DNA of 17,240 nt, taken from NCBI GenBank assembly GCA_964506505.1, contig CAZDKY010000060.1:1-17240 (forward strand), in the 5' to 3' direction. The translations under genes and the position numbers were made by a program. Under the pieces are notes generated by a model that made no database searches, was not told where the DNA came from, and saw only the letters and a program-made list of their open reading frames with translations. Of this stretch, positions 1-8,087 are shown in pieces. The DNA is from M55B129 sp964506505 (lineage in GTDB: Bacteria > Bacillota > Dethiobacteria > DTU022). How positions within the stretch are numbered: position 1 is the stretch's first letter; the number at the start of each line of letters is the position of its first letter.

Positions 1-1
1 T

Positions 2-1255
2 GATCTGGCGAGAAAAGCAGGAGCAGGCGACGAAGAGAGCAACTACCGGCTGCGCAGGTTGATAGATATTTCAACAGATGGCATTGCCATAATCAACGAG
101 AATCACCGGGTGGTTGAATCAAGCCAGCGGTTCTGTGATATGATCGGTTACTCAAAAGAAGAAATTGTTAACCTGCACACCTGGGACTGGGAAGGCACAA
201 CCACCGAAGAAGAAATCCGTGACTCCTTTCAGGATTTTGACAAAGTCAGCGCCTGTTTTGAAACTATTCACCGCCGTAAGGATGGTACCACCTACAATGC
301 GGAGGTAAATGTTTGTGGAGCCATAGTGGAGGGGAAAAAATATGTCATCTGTGTTACCCGGGATATTGGTGAGCGAAAATGGGCGGAAGAAGAACTGCGA
401 AAAAGCCAGGCCAAATTCAGAAGTTTTGTGGAAAATGCCAGTGATATAATTTTTACTGTTGATCAGGAAGGAATAATCACCTATATTTCACCAAACATAA
501 CTACCTTGGCCGGTTATGAACGGGCGGAGGTTGAAGGGAAGCATTTCTTCAACCTGCTTCATCCCGGTGATTATAAACTGTGCAAAGCTTTTATCGAAGA
601 TGTTTTTCAGGGAAAGTCAGTTAGCAGCCAGATTGAGTACCGGGTTTTTTATAAAGACGGAACTTTTAAATGGCACGCCCTGAAGGGTTCCGTTGACCGC
701 GGCAATGAAAATTATCCCGTATTTATAGGTATTTCCCGTAATATTACCGAGAAAAAGGAATATGAAGAACATCTGCACTACCTCAGCCAGCATGATCAGC
801 TGACGGGACTCTTCAACCGGATCCCCTTAGATCGGGCCATGGACAGGCTAGAAGGCGGCTATGAATATCCTATATCTTTTCTGATGTGCGACCTGAATGG
901 CTTAAAGGAGATCAACGATACCTATGGTCATCATCAGGGCGATGCAATTCTTAAAGCGACAGCGGATGTCCTAAGGGAATCTCTTAGGGAAGAAGATCTG
1001 GCCGCCCGGCTCGGTGGCGACGAATTTGTAGTGGTGCTTAAAAAAACAGATGAAGAAATGTGCGGGCAAATTGTAGATCGAATCCGTAAACAGGTAGAGG
1101 CCTACAATAGCCGCTGTGAAAAAAAATATCACATAGATTTAGCGATCGGTTCTTCCACGGTGTTGGATGATCAGAAAACCCTGATGAAAGTTTTTACTGA
1201 AGCTGACGATGACATGTACCGTGAAAAAAGGGCAAAAAAAGGATCCTGCAGGTAA
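2..1255 (+). CDS. PAS-PAS-GGDEF diguanylate cyclase, 5' end cut off by the window
   Basis: Probable diguanylate cyclase that makes c-di-GMP from two GTP under control of PAS sensor domains. The reading frame is open from base 2, and the first possible start (TTG at 59) has no convincing ribosome binding site and sits just before a PAS domain, so the gene is taken as truncated at its 5' end. Numbering from that TTG, one PAS domain covers about residues 1-110, a second about 115-235, and the GGDEF domain about 245-398. The GGDEF domain is intact: a substrate/metal motif (CDLNGLKEINDTYGHHQGD), the active-site signature GGDEF, and an RxxD motif (REED) exactly five residues before it, the spacing of the inhibitory c-di-GMP I-site. 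No membrane segment is visible in this part. The stop codon lies inside an intrinsic terminator. Activity and product inhibition are inferred from motifs; ligand unknown. Confidence 0.9.
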   Translation, partial: DLARKAGAGDEESNYRLRRLIDISTDGIAIINENHRVVESSQRFCDMIGYSKEEIVNLHTWDWEGTTTEEEIRDSFQDFDKVSACFETIHRRKDGTTYNAEVNVCGAIVEGKKYVICVTRDIGERKWAEEELRKSQAKFRSFVENASDIIFTVDQEGIITYISPNITTLAGYERAEVEGKHFFNLLHPGDYKLCKAFIEDVFQGKSVSSQIEYRVFYKDGTFKWHALKGSVDRGNENYPVFIGISRNITEKKEYEEHLHYLSQHDQLTGLFNRIPLDRAMDRLEGGYEYPISFLMCDLNGLKEINDTYGHHQGDAILKATADVLRESLREEDLAARLGGDEFVVVLKKTDEEMCGQIVDRIRKQVEAYNSRCEKKYHIDLAIGSSTVLDDQKTLMKVFTEADDDMYREKRAKKGSCR

Positions 1256-1268
1256 AGCAGGTTTTTTT
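1245..1268 (+). terminator. Intrinsic terminator of the diguanylate cyclase gene
   Basis: Stem CCTGC (1245-1249) and GCAGG (1257-1261) with a 7-base loop, followed directly by seven T (1262-1268). The TAA stop codon of the upstream gene lies in the loop, so the gene ends within its own terminator. Confidence 0.75.
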
Positions 1269-1748
1269 ATTGCCGGAGTTTCAGAGGATCAAAACTTAAG
1301 ATAGATTAATTGGGTTAATACTGTCAGAAGACTGCTTTGCTGCCGACATCACCGCAGTTTTAGTTTCTTAAATATAAGTTCCGTTTTACTTGTTCTGCCG
1401 GGTCTAAATATCTTAGAAGCTTGAATAAATGAATCACTGTGGTAACATAACTATTGCTGACCACAGTAGCACCATAACGGAGGCGTCTTTCCTTTCTCTA
1501 AATTAATTCATATGGCCATTATATATAGCTACCTCTGGTTAGGCAATACCGTTAACTCTCGGGCTTTACGGCTCAGCGGAAACAAGCAAAATAGTTTCTA
1601 TTATAACGCCTGAACTTTATAAAAGTATTATAAATAGATTGTTTTTAGATTACTTTTCTCTACCGTATAAATTCTATTAAATTGACCTGTGCCTGGGCAT
1701 TATTATTAAGCGTGAAAGGTTTTAATTTTAAAGGGTAGTTTTATACTC
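1269..1748. other. 480-base intergenic region, no gene recognised
   Basis: AT-rich stretch between the diguanylate cyclase terminator and the 3' end of the tRNA-Leu gene, with no convincing open reading frame on either strand. It holds an 8-bp stem with a 16-base loop at 1436-1467, a perfect 8-base palindrome ATGGCCAT near 1512-1519, and a more GC-rich patch around 1530-1590 that could be structured RNA but matched no family I could name. No tRNA terminator with a clear U-tract was found downstream of the minus-strand tRNA. Confidence 0.5.
1436..1467. repeat. Inverted repeat, 8-bp arms
   Basis: ACTGTGGT (1436-1443) and ACCACAGT (1460-1467) pair perfectly around a 16-base loop. There is no U-tract on either side, so it does not look like a terminator. 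It could be an operator or part of a structured RNA. Confidence 0.35.
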
Positions 1749-1835
1749 TGGTGCGGGCGAGAGGATTTGAACCTCCAAGGGATTGCTCCCACTGGATCCT
1801 AAGTCCAGCGCGTCTGCCAGTTTCGCCACGCCCGC
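1749..1835 (-). tRNA. tRNA-Leu, anticodon UAG
   Basis: On the minus strand the 87-nt sequence folds as a class II tRNA. The acceptor stem is GCGGGCG/CGCCCGC, the anticodon stem CTGGA/TCCAG encloses loop CTTAGGA with anticodon TAG (1799-1801, complement), there is a long variable arm, and the T arm is GGAGG-TTCAAAT-CCTCT. The discriminator base is A and CCA is encoded in the gene (1749-1751). It decodes CUA and, through wobble, other CUN leucine codons. It stands alone between two plus-strand protein genes. Confidence 0.97.
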
Positions 1836-1853
1836 TTCTTTTCTACCTACACA

Positions 1854-1882
1854 ATTATAAAGTCTTTTTAACTTAAATTCAA
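1854..1882 (-). promoter_or_regulatory. Sigma-A type promoter of tRNA-Leu
   Basis: Read on the minus strand, TTGAAT (1877-1882) is followed after exactly 17 bases by a perfect TATAAT (1854-1859). Transcription would start near 1847, about 12 bases before the mature 5' end of the tRNA. Confidence 0.8.
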
Positions 1883-2093
1883 CATTACCTCCATTATTTA
1901 GCTTCCATGTTATTTTGACAACATGAGTACATTCATTTTCCGGCTTTCGTCAATCTTTGAATCTGTACAAGGGCGATGCCTGTAAATTCCAGAACAAACT
2001 TCTGCTTATTCAAAGAAAATAGCCTGTTTGAGGCAGGATTTCTTCTAATATTTAAGAATATTCTAAGGTGAAGAAAGGAGGCAGACCGGGGCT
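1883..2093. other. Leader region of the regulator gene, promoter unclear
   Basis: About 210 bases between the tRNA promoter and the regulator start. No strong sigma-A promoter and no sigma-54 (-24/-12) element was seen. The best candidate is a weak TTGAAT/TGTAAA pair with an 18-base spacer around 1957-1986. A small GCCT/AGGC hairpin lies around 2023-2035. The region ends in a strong ribosome binding site, AAAGGAGG (2074-2081), for the GTG start at 2094. Confidence 0.35.
2052..2066. promoter_or_regulatory. AT-rich palindrome upstream of the regulator, possible operator
   Basis: AGAATATTCT (2055-2064) is a perfect 10-base palindrome, extended imperfectly to TTAAGAATATTCTAA, 28 bases before the start codon of the regulator gene. 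Its position would allow autoregulation, but nothing in the sequence shows which protein binds it. Confidence 0.25.
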
Positions 2094-3782
2094 GTGATCA
2101 ATACCGCGCTGATTATTACAAAAGAACAGGATAGCGGTCTGATTCGGTTATTCGATCATTCACCGGAAGTCAATCTGGTTGCCGTGGCCTGTCTCGACGG
2201 CGAAATCGGCTGGCTGACTGAAAAAGAAAGAAAAAATTTGTTTGTTACCACAAGTTTGGATAAAATTGCCGCGCTGCCTGAGCTTGATACTATTGTTGAT
2301 GCTACAGGTGAGCAGGCGGTAGGAGAGTATTTGCGAAAGATAATTAACGGTCGGCTTAAAATTGAAGAGCTGCCTCCTAATTATGTTTTAAGTACTATAA
2401 TCAGCTCCAGACAGCATTACCAGGAGGCACGGATTTTGAAGGGTGAGCTGCTGGCGATTCTTAATGCAGTCCAGGATGCTATTGAAGTAGTCGATGAAAA
2501 AGGGATCATCAAGTATGTAAACCCCGCTTTTACCAGGGTTTCCGGAATTCCGGAAAGCGAACGAATTAATCGTAGCATATTTGATGTTTCACCGCATGGG
2601 GCACTTTCTCAGTCGTTGATCCAGCAGAAACCGGTAACCGGTTATCGGACTTTTGTCGGTGGATCTGAAGCTGATGTGATTTCCAACGCTTCGCCAATCA
2701 TCGTCGGTGGGCAACTGATGGGGGCAGTCGTCGTTTTTCAACCGGTCTGCGATATTCTAAAGCTAATGGACGAGCTGAAATACAGCAATACGGTCATCGA
2801 TAATCTTTATGCCCAAATTGAAAAGATTTCAGGAAGCAGGTTCAGCTTTGATTCGCTGATTGGCCAGAGCAAGGCGTTCAGGGCTACTGTTGAAAAGGCC
2901 CGACGTGCTTCCCGCAGCGACGCTTCTCTCCTGATCAGGGGAGAATACGGAACCGGGAAAAGCCTTTTTGCCCGGGCTATTCATAATAGCAGTTCACGCT
3001 GTAAAAGGCCCCTTATTATTGTAGATTGTGCCGCTGTCCCAGATTCACTCCAGGAAATAGAAATTTTTGGCTGCGAGAGAGGGGCTATGCCCGGAATATT
3101 GAGAACCAGGCTGGGTAAACTGGAACTGGCCGCAGGGAGCACTCTTTTTATTAAAGAAATTACTGCTCTCAACCCCCATCTGCAGAATCAGATTCTCCGT
3201 GTCCTGGACGAGCATTCTTTTTGTCGCATCGGTGGAGATAAGCCAATTCCTGTTGACATAAGGGTTATTGCTTCAGCTGACAGCAAACTCATCGCCTCTT
3301 CGATTCAGGGTTATTTCTCTGAAGAAATTTACCGCCGCCTGAACCAGGTTGCGATAAATTTACCACCATTACGTAAAAGACCTGAAGATATTCCCCTTCT
3401 TGCCGAAGTCCTGATTGATCGTCTGAACCGCAAGCTCGGTAAAAATGTTGCTGAAATTTCACCGCGTGTTCTGCAAGAGCTCTCCGAGTATGAATGGCCC
3501 GGCAATATAAATGAGCTGAACAGTGTTATTGAAAGGGCAATGGCGATGGTCGACGGTTCGGTTATTGAGTATCAGCATCTGGCCATAATTGGCAACCGGC
3601 CGGGTACCCTGGAGGGTCCTGTTTTAGATGAAATTACACCCCTTGATAAAATGGAAGAAATGATGATCAAGCTGGCTCTGACCAGGTATGGTGAAACGCT
3701 TGAAGGCAAAAAGAAAGCAGCCCAGGCTTTAAATATTTCGCTGGCTACCTTGTATAACAAGCTAAAAAAAAGCAGTGTTTAA
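2094..3782 (+). CDS. PAS / AAA+ / Fis-type transcriptional regulator with degenerate AAA+ core
   Basis: Regulator built like a sigma-54 enhancer-binding protein, probably controlling the propionate operon it heads. Domains in order: an N-terminal Rossmann-like segment (about 1-100, with a VDATGEQAV stretch), a PAS domain (about 115-220), an AAA+ domain (about 255-490) and a C-terminal Fis-type helix-turn-helix (about 515-560). Walker A is present (GEYGTGKS, 283-290). Several hallmarks are altered: the sigma-54 contact loop GAFTGA reads GAMPGI (330-335), the Walker B aspartate is lysine (TLFIKEI, K354), the sensor I region reads ASAD, and the sensor II motif reads WPGNINEL with Asn473 where Arg is usual. 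ATP hydrolysis and sigma-54 activation are therefore doubtful; it may bind DNA and ligand only, as TyrR-like proteins without GAFTGA do. GTG start chosen by the strong ribosome binding site 12 bases upstream. A gap of only 29 bases separates it from sucC. The signal sensed is unknown. Confidence 0.88.
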   Translation: MINTALIITKEQDSGLIRLFDHSPEVNLVAVACLDGEIGWLTEKERKNLFVTTSLDKIAALPELDTIVDATGEQAVGEYLRKIINGRLKIEELPPNYVLSTIISSRQHYQEARILKGELLAILNAVQDAIEVVDEKGIIKYVNPAFTRVSGIPESERINRSIFDVSPHGALSQSLIQQKPVTGYRTFVGGSEADVISNASPIIVGGQLMGAVVVFQPVCDILKLMDELKYSNTVIDNLYAQIEKISGSRFSFDSLIGQSKAFRATVEKARRASRSDASLLIRGEYGTGKSLFARAIHNSSSRCKRPLIIVDCAAVPDSLQEIEIFGCERGAMPGILRTRLGKLELAAGSTLFIKEITALNPHLQNQILRVLDEHSFCRIGGDKPIPVDIRVIASADSKLIASSIQGYFSEEIYRRLNQVAINLPPLRKRPEDIPLLAEVLIDRLNRKLGKNVAEISPRVLQELSEYEWPGNINELNSVIERAMAMVDGSVIEYQHLAIIGNRPGTLEGPVLDEITPLDKMEEMMIKLALTRYGETLEGKKKAAQALNISLATLYNKLKKSSV

Positions 3783-3811
3783 AAATATACCGGGAGAATG
3801 GGGGCATAAAT

Positions 3812-4921
3812 TTGAAACTTTATGAGTATATAGGGAAAAAGCTTTTTTTTCGCTATGACATTCCGATACCCTATGGAAAGCTGGCTGAAAGCGCCGCCGA
3901 AGCGGCCGAGGCAGCAGCCGATCTGGGAGAGGTAGTAATTAAAGCACAGGTCCTTTCCGGCAAAAGGGGTAAGGCCGGTGGCATCGCTTTTGTTGCGGAT
4001 CCCGGCGAAGCACGCCGTGAAGCGGAAAAAATTTTGCGAATGGATCTGGCCACGTCCGGGGTCTCGAAACTGCTTGTCGAGGAAAAGTTGAATATTGAAC
4101 AGGAACTTTATCTTGCTATTACAGTCGATGGAACAACCCGCCGGCCTATTGTTCTCGTTTCGCTGGATGGCGGCATGGATGTGGAAGAAGTTCCTGAAGA
4201 ACGAATGATCAGGTGGCCTGTTGATCCATACATCGGTTTTCAGGATTACATGGTCCGTGAAATCTGTCGACGTCTTGGAGTAGGAGGCGAATTGCGAAAA
4301 GAATTTGCCTCTTTAATACCGAAGCTCTACAGGTTGTTTCGGGAAATGGATGCCGAGTTGACCGAGATAAACCCTCTGGCGGTAACTCAAAAAGGGCTTA
4401 TCGCCGCCGATGCCAAGGTAACCATTGATGATGATGCTCTGTACCGCCACCCGCAGCTTCCTGTAGTCAGGGAAAAAACGGTTCTTGAACTCAAAGCCGA
4501 GGAACTGGATCTGGCCTATGTCGAACTGGATGGTGATATTGCGATAATGGCCAACGGCGCCGGAATTACCATGGCTACTCTCGATATGGTCCAGCACTAC
4601 GGTGGCGCCCCGGCCAATTTTCTTGATTTTGGCGGGGGGGCGGATATAGAAAAAACTGCCCAGGCCCTGGAACTGCTTCTTGGGACCAATCCGAGAGTGT
4701 TGTTGATCAATATTTTTGGCGGTATTACCCGCTGCGATGTGGTGGCCGAGGCTTTCGCCCGCGTAAAAGAGACCCGGGGTATAGACCTGCCTGTCTCCTT
4801 CCGCCTGGTGGGCACAAATGAAGCGGAGGGGCGGGCTATCCTGCAGAAGGTAGGTATCAAAAGCTTTACCACCATGGATGAAGCTGTACGCCATGCGGTG
4901 GAAATGGACCGTCCTTCATGA
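3812..4921 (+). CDS. sucC: Succinyl-CoA synthetase (ligase) beta subunit
   Basis: Beta subunit of succinyl-CoA synthetase, which interconverts succinyl-CoA and succinate with formation or use of ATP or GTP. It has an ATP-grasp domain (about 1-210) with the glycine-rich VLSGKRGKAGG stretch and the metal-site motif ELTEINPLAV. The C-terminal ligase domain has the family motifs NGAGITMATLD, ANFLDFGGGA and NIFGGITRCD. At 369 residues it is slightly shorter than the about 388 of E. coli. The start is TTG, with a modest G-rich ribosome binding site upstream; the first residues (MKLYEYIGKKLF) align with the family start. It is followed after 77 bases by its partner sucD. In this operon it would connect succinate to the methylmalonyl-CoA route. 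Nucleotide specificity cannot be read from the sequence. Confidence 0.95.
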   Translation: MKLYEYIGKKLFFRYDIPIPYGKLAESAAEAAEAAADLGEVVIKAQVLSGKRGKAGGIAFVADPGEARREAEKILRMDLATSGVSKLLVEEKLNIEQELYLAITVDGTTRRPIVLVSLDGGMDVEEVPEERMIRWPVDPYIGFQDYMVREICRRLGVGGELRKEFASLIPKLYRLFREMDAELTEINPLAVTQKGLIAADAKVTIDDDALYRHPQLPVVREKTVLELKAEELDLAYVELDGDIAIMANGAGITMATLDMVQHYGGAPANFLDFGGGADIEKTAQALELLLGTNPRVLLINIFGGITRCDVVAEAFARVKETRGIDLPVSFRLVGTNEAEGRAILQKVGIKSFTTMDEAVRHAVEMDRPS

Positions 4922-4998
4922 TTCAGCTGAGGCTCGGGTTTGCCGGCGGCATTTTATCCCCGGCTGAACGATATTTGTTTAAGAAAGGAGTTTAAACA

Positions 4999-5877
4999 AT
5001 GGCCATTTATATAAATCAGGATACCAGGGTTTTGGTCCAGGGTATTACCGGCCGCCAGGGTTCATTTCACACAGGGCAGATGCTTGCCTACGGGACGAAA
5101 GTAATCGGCGGTGTATCGCCCGGAAAAGGTGGACAGGTTGTTGAAGGTATTCCCGTATTTGATACGGCTTTTGAAGCGATGGAGAAAGAACCGGCCGATG
5201 CGAGCATCCTTTTTATCCCGGCTCCTTATGCCAAAGACGCCGCTCTTGAGGCCCTTGATGCGGGGATCAGGATCCTGGTTTTGATAACCGAACATATTCC
5301 TCTGCACGATGCCGTGGAAATTATGGCCTGTGCCGAATCCAGGGGAGCTACTGTGGTGGGACCCAACACCTTCGGACTTGTTTCCTCCGGCCTTTGCAAA
5401 ATCGGGATTATGCCAAACCGCTACTTCATACCAGGCCCGGTGGGAGTGGTATCAAGAAGCGGTACCCTCTGTTATGAAATTGTTGGTCACCTTACAGAAA
5501 ATCGGATTGGGACAACCACTGTAGTCGGCCTTGGCGGAGACCGGGTGGTTGGTCTCCATTTTATCGACGTGCTGAAACAATTTGCCAAAGACGATGATAC
5601 AAAAGCGGTTATGCTGGTGGGCGAAATCGGTGGCAGTGCCGAAGAAGAAGCAGCTGCCTTTGTTTCTTCATCGATGAGCAAACCGGTTGTGGCTTATCTG
5701 GCCGGTCGCAGTGCCCCTCCGGGTAAAAGGATGGGCCATGCCGGGGCCATTATCGAAAGAGGTCGGGGAACCTTTGATAGCAAGGTTAAAGCCCTGCAAA
5801 AGGCCGGGGTGGCAGTAGCCGAAATGCCCGCTGAAATTCCGGAAATGATCAGTGATCTGCTCTCCGAAAGCAGTTAA
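4999..5877 (+). CDS. sucD: Succinyl-CoA synthetase (ligase) alpha subunit
   Basis: Alpha subunit of succinyl-CoA synthetase. It binds CoA and carries the phosphohistidine intermediate. A Rossmann-type CoA-binding domain fills about residues 1-125 (GITGRQGSFHTGQML), followed by the ligase domain with VVSRSGTLCYE, GEIGGSAEEEAAAF and the active-site stretch GKRMGHAGAII, where His247 matches E. coli His246. The length of 292 residues is normal. ATG start, preceded by AAGAAAGGAG. The 77-base gap after sucC contains arms that could form an imperfect hairpin (4923-4967), possibly setting the ratio of the two subunits; this is only a suggestion. It works as a complex with SucC in the cytoplasm. Confidence 0.96.
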   Translation: MAIYINQDTRVLVQGITGRQGSFHTGQMLAYGTKVIGGVSPGKGGQVVEGIPVFDTAFEAMEKEPADASILFIPAPYAKDAALEALDAGIRILVLITEHIPLHDAVEIMACAESRGATVVGPNTFGLVSSGLCKIGIMPNRYFIPGPVGVVSRSGTLCYEIVGHLTENRIGTTTVVGLGGDRVVGLHFIDVLKQFAKDDDTKAVMLVGEIGGSAEEEAAAFVSSSMSKPVVAYLAGRSAPPGKRMGHAGAIIERGRGTFDSKVKALQKAGVAVAEMPAEIPEMISDLLSESS

Positions 5878-5942
5878 ATCGTCAGTACCGTGATTTTTCT
5901 ACCCGCGATTGCGGTAGCCGTTGAAAGGAGGTTTCGGCAGAA

Positions 5943-7616
5943 TTGACTGAGCAGAATAATAAAGATGAACTTATCCGGGCCAGGAAAGAATGGATGGAAA
6001 AAGTTGAAAAGGCCCTTGAAAAACATCCCGAACGGCGTGAATTTAAGTTTGACACCGGACTTCCCGTGGAACGGATCTACGACCCCTTGAGCATGGGAGA
6101 ATTTGCTTATCCCGATCGGCTTGGCTGGCCCGGTGAATATCCTTTTACCAGGGGTATTCAGCCGACCATGTACCGCGGGCGTCTCTGGACAATGCGCCAG
6201 TATGCCGGTTTTGGCAGTGCCGAAGAAACGAACAAAAGATTCCGTTATCTTCTTGAACAGGGGCAGACTGGACTGAGCGTTGCCTTCGATCTGCCCACCC
6301 AGATAGGCTACGATTCAGATCACCCCCTGGCCCGGGGTGAAGTGGGGAAAGTGGGCGTAGCTATCGATACCCTTGCCGATATGGAAACTCTCCTTGAGCA
6401 TATCCCTCTTGACCGGGTCAGTACCTCGATGACCATCAACAGCCCGGCGGCAGTTTTGCTGGCCATGTACATGGCGGTGGCCGAAAAACAGGGTATACCA
6501 ATGGATAAAATCAAGGGAACGATTCAGAACGACATTCTCAAAGAATACGTAGCCAGGGGCACTTATATATTTCCGCCCCGTGAATCAATGCGCCTCATTG
6601 TGGATATATTTGCTTACGCCGGTAAGAATATTCCAAACTGGAACACCATCAGTATCAGTGGTTATCATATCAGGGAAGCCGGTTCCACTGCTATCCAGGA
6701 GGCTGCGTTTACTCTGAGTAATGCCATTGCTTACGTGGAAGCGGCCCTGCAGGCCGGGCTGGAAATCGATCAATTTGCGCCCCGGCTTTCCTTCTTTTTT
6801 AACGCCCATTCCAACTTTTTTGAAGAAATAGCCAAGTTTCGAGCCACAAGGAGGATCTGGGCCCGTTTAATGAAAGAACGTTTTGGCGCTAAAAAGGATC
6901 GCTCCATGATGTTGCGTTTCCACACTCAAACTGCCGGTTGCACTCTCACTGCTCAACAGCCTGATGTCAATTTAATGCGGGTGGCCTTCCAGGCTCTCAG
7001 TGCTGTCCTTGGCGGGACTCAGTCCTTGCATACCAATTCGCGTGATGAAGCGCTGGCCCTGCCTTCCGAGCATTCTGTGCTGCTGGCCCTGCGGACCCAG
7101 CAGGTAATCGGCTATGAAATCGGGGCAACCGATACGGTTGATCCCCTGGGCGGCTCTTACTTCATTGAAAAGCTGACGGACCAGATCGAAGAAGAAGTTC
7201 TTCGCTATATCAAAAAAATAGACGAAATTGGCGGGGCGGTAGCCGCCATTGAAAAAGGGTTCATTCAGCAGGAAATTCAGGCCAGCGCTTACCGCTACCA
7301 GAAAGAGATTGAAAACGGCGACCGGGTGGTGGTCGGGATTAATAAATTTACCATGAGTGGAGATCAACCCATTGATCTTCTGAAGATGGATCCGGCAGTA
7401 AACAGACGCCAGGTGGAACGGCTCAAGGAAGTCCGCCTGAGCCGCAATCAGGGACAGGTGTCCGAAGCGCTTCAGGAATTGCGCCGCGCTGCCCGGGGCG
7501 ACGAGAACCTGATGCCATATATTTTAACTGCTGTGAAAAACTATGCTACCCTGGGAGAAATTTGTGGAGTCCTGCGAGATGTATTCGGCGAATACAAGCA
7601 GCATATAACTCTGTAA
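5943..7616 (+). CDS. mutA: Methylmalonyl-CoA mutase, catalytic (large) subunit
   Basis: Catalytic TIM-barrel subunit of the split, B12-dependent methylmalonyl-CoA mutase, which rearranges (R)-methylmalonyl-CoA to succinyl-CoA and back by a radical mechanism. The 557 residues match the large subunit of two-gene mutases; the cobalamin domain is in the next gene. Residues that distinguish methylmalonyl- from isobutyryl-CoA mutase are of the methylmalonyl type: Tyr87 in RQYAGF and Arg205 in EYVARGTY, equal to Tyr89 and Arg207 of the Propionibacterium enzyme. The active-site pair Tyr241-His242 (SISGYHIREAG) is present, as are TIQNDILKEY, FHTQTAGCTLTAQQP and GGTQSLHTN. TTG start chosen because GAAAGGAGGT lies upstream at a suitable distance. 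Gap to the next gene 50 bases. The chaperone gene meaB, often nearby, is not in the window. Confidence 0.96.
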   Translation: MTEQNNKDELIRARKEWMEKVEKALEKHPERREFKFDTGLPVERIYDPLSMGEFAYPDRLGWPGEYPFTRGIQPTMYRGRLWTMRQYAGFGSAEETNKRFRYLLEQGQTGLSVAFDLPTQIGYDSDHPLARGEVGKVGVAIDTLADMETLLEHIPLDRVSTSMTINSPAAVLLAMYMAVAEKQGIPMDKIKGTIQNDILKEYVARGTYIFPPRESMRLIVDIFAYAGKNIPNWNTISISGYHIREAGSTAIQEAAFTLSNAIAYVEAALQAGLEIDQFAPRLSFFFNAHSNFFEEIAKFRATRRIWARLMKERFGAKKDRSMMLRFHTQTAGCTLTAQQPDVNLMRVAFQALSAVLGGTQSLHTNSRDEALALPSEHSVLLALRTQQVIGYEIGATDTVDPLGGSYFIEKLTDQIEEEVLRYIKKIDEIGGAVAAIEKGFIQQEIQASAYRYQKEIENGDRVVVGINKFTMSGDQPIDLLKMDPAVNRRQVERLKEVRLSRNQGQVSEALQELRRAARGDENLMPYILTAVKNYATLGEICGVLRDVFGEYKQHITL

Positions 7617-7666
7617 TAACCGCTCTTCAGTTGCATGGAAGGATGTAAGAAGGAGGTAAAAGAAAG

Positions 7667-8071
7667 ATGGCTTTTAAGCCTGTACGTGTGCTTGTGGGGA
7701 AAATAGGCCTGGACGGACATGACCGTGGAGCCAAAGTTGTTGCCCAGGCCCTCCGTGATTCCGGAATGGAAGTGATCTATACGGGTTTACGGCAAACTCC
7801 GGAACAAATTGTGGAAGCGGCGCTCCAGGAAGACGTCCAGGTAATAGGGTTGAGCATTCTCTCGGGGGCCCATATGCAGCTGGTGCCGCCGGTGCTGGAA
7901 ATGCTACGCGAGCAGGAAAGCCGTGATATAATAGTCGTTGTCGGCGGAATTATTCCCCGTGAAGATATAGCCTACCTTAAAGAACAGGGTGTGGCCGAAG
8001 TATTTACCCCCGGTGTTCCAACTGCCGAGATTATTGAATTTATCCGGCAGAGGGCAGTCGGGCATGAGTAG
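7667..8071 (+). CDS. mcmA2: Methylmalonyl-CoA mutase, cobalamin-binding (small) subunit
   Basis: B12-binding subunit of the mutase, a Rossmann-like cobalamin-binding domain that holds adenosylcobalamin against the barrel of the large subunit. All three signatures of base-off/His-on binding are present: DxHxxG (D16, H18, G21; His18 being the cobalt ligand), S-x-L (S63-L65 in GLSILSG) and GG (93-94 in VVGGIIP). The length of 134 residues is that of a stand-alone domain. ATG start with AGAAGGAGGT upstream. Its stop codon is 16 bases before the chosen start of the epimerase gene, so the two are probably translated together. Confidence 0.96.
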   Translation: MAFKPVRVLVGKIGLDGHDRGAKVVAQALRDSGMEVIYTGLRQTPEQIVEAALQEDVQVIGLSILSGAHMQLVPPVLEMLREQESRDIIVVVGGIIPREDIAYLKEQGVAEVFTPGVPTAEIIEFIRQRAVGHE

Positions 8072-8087
8072 AAAGGAGGAAAGCCGG

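Noticed and set aside
1915..1920. Perfect TTGACA as -35 box for the regulator gene
   Set aside because: No TATAAT-like hexamer occurs 16-18 bases downstream; the bases there are TTCCGG.
4313..4894. Minus-strand open frame of 193 codons
   Set aside because: It lies wholly inside sucC, whose protein matches the family over its full length. The antisense frame shows no recognisable motif and has no ribosome binding site.
4937..4950. GG-N10-GC match to a sigma-54 promoter before sucD
   Set aside because: Only the minimal GG and GC are present, without the rest of TGGCAC-N5-TTGCT, and it lies between two genes that belong together.
5878..5942. Cobalamin riboswitch before the B12-dependent mutase
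   Set aside because: The gap is only 65 bases, with no B12-box-like sequence, and none was seen in the other gaps of the operon or before the regulator.
7989..8087. Longer N-terminus for the epimerase
   Set aside because: The extra residues overlap mcmA2 and do not resemble the family; the strong ribosome binding site at 8073-8080 points to TTG 8088.
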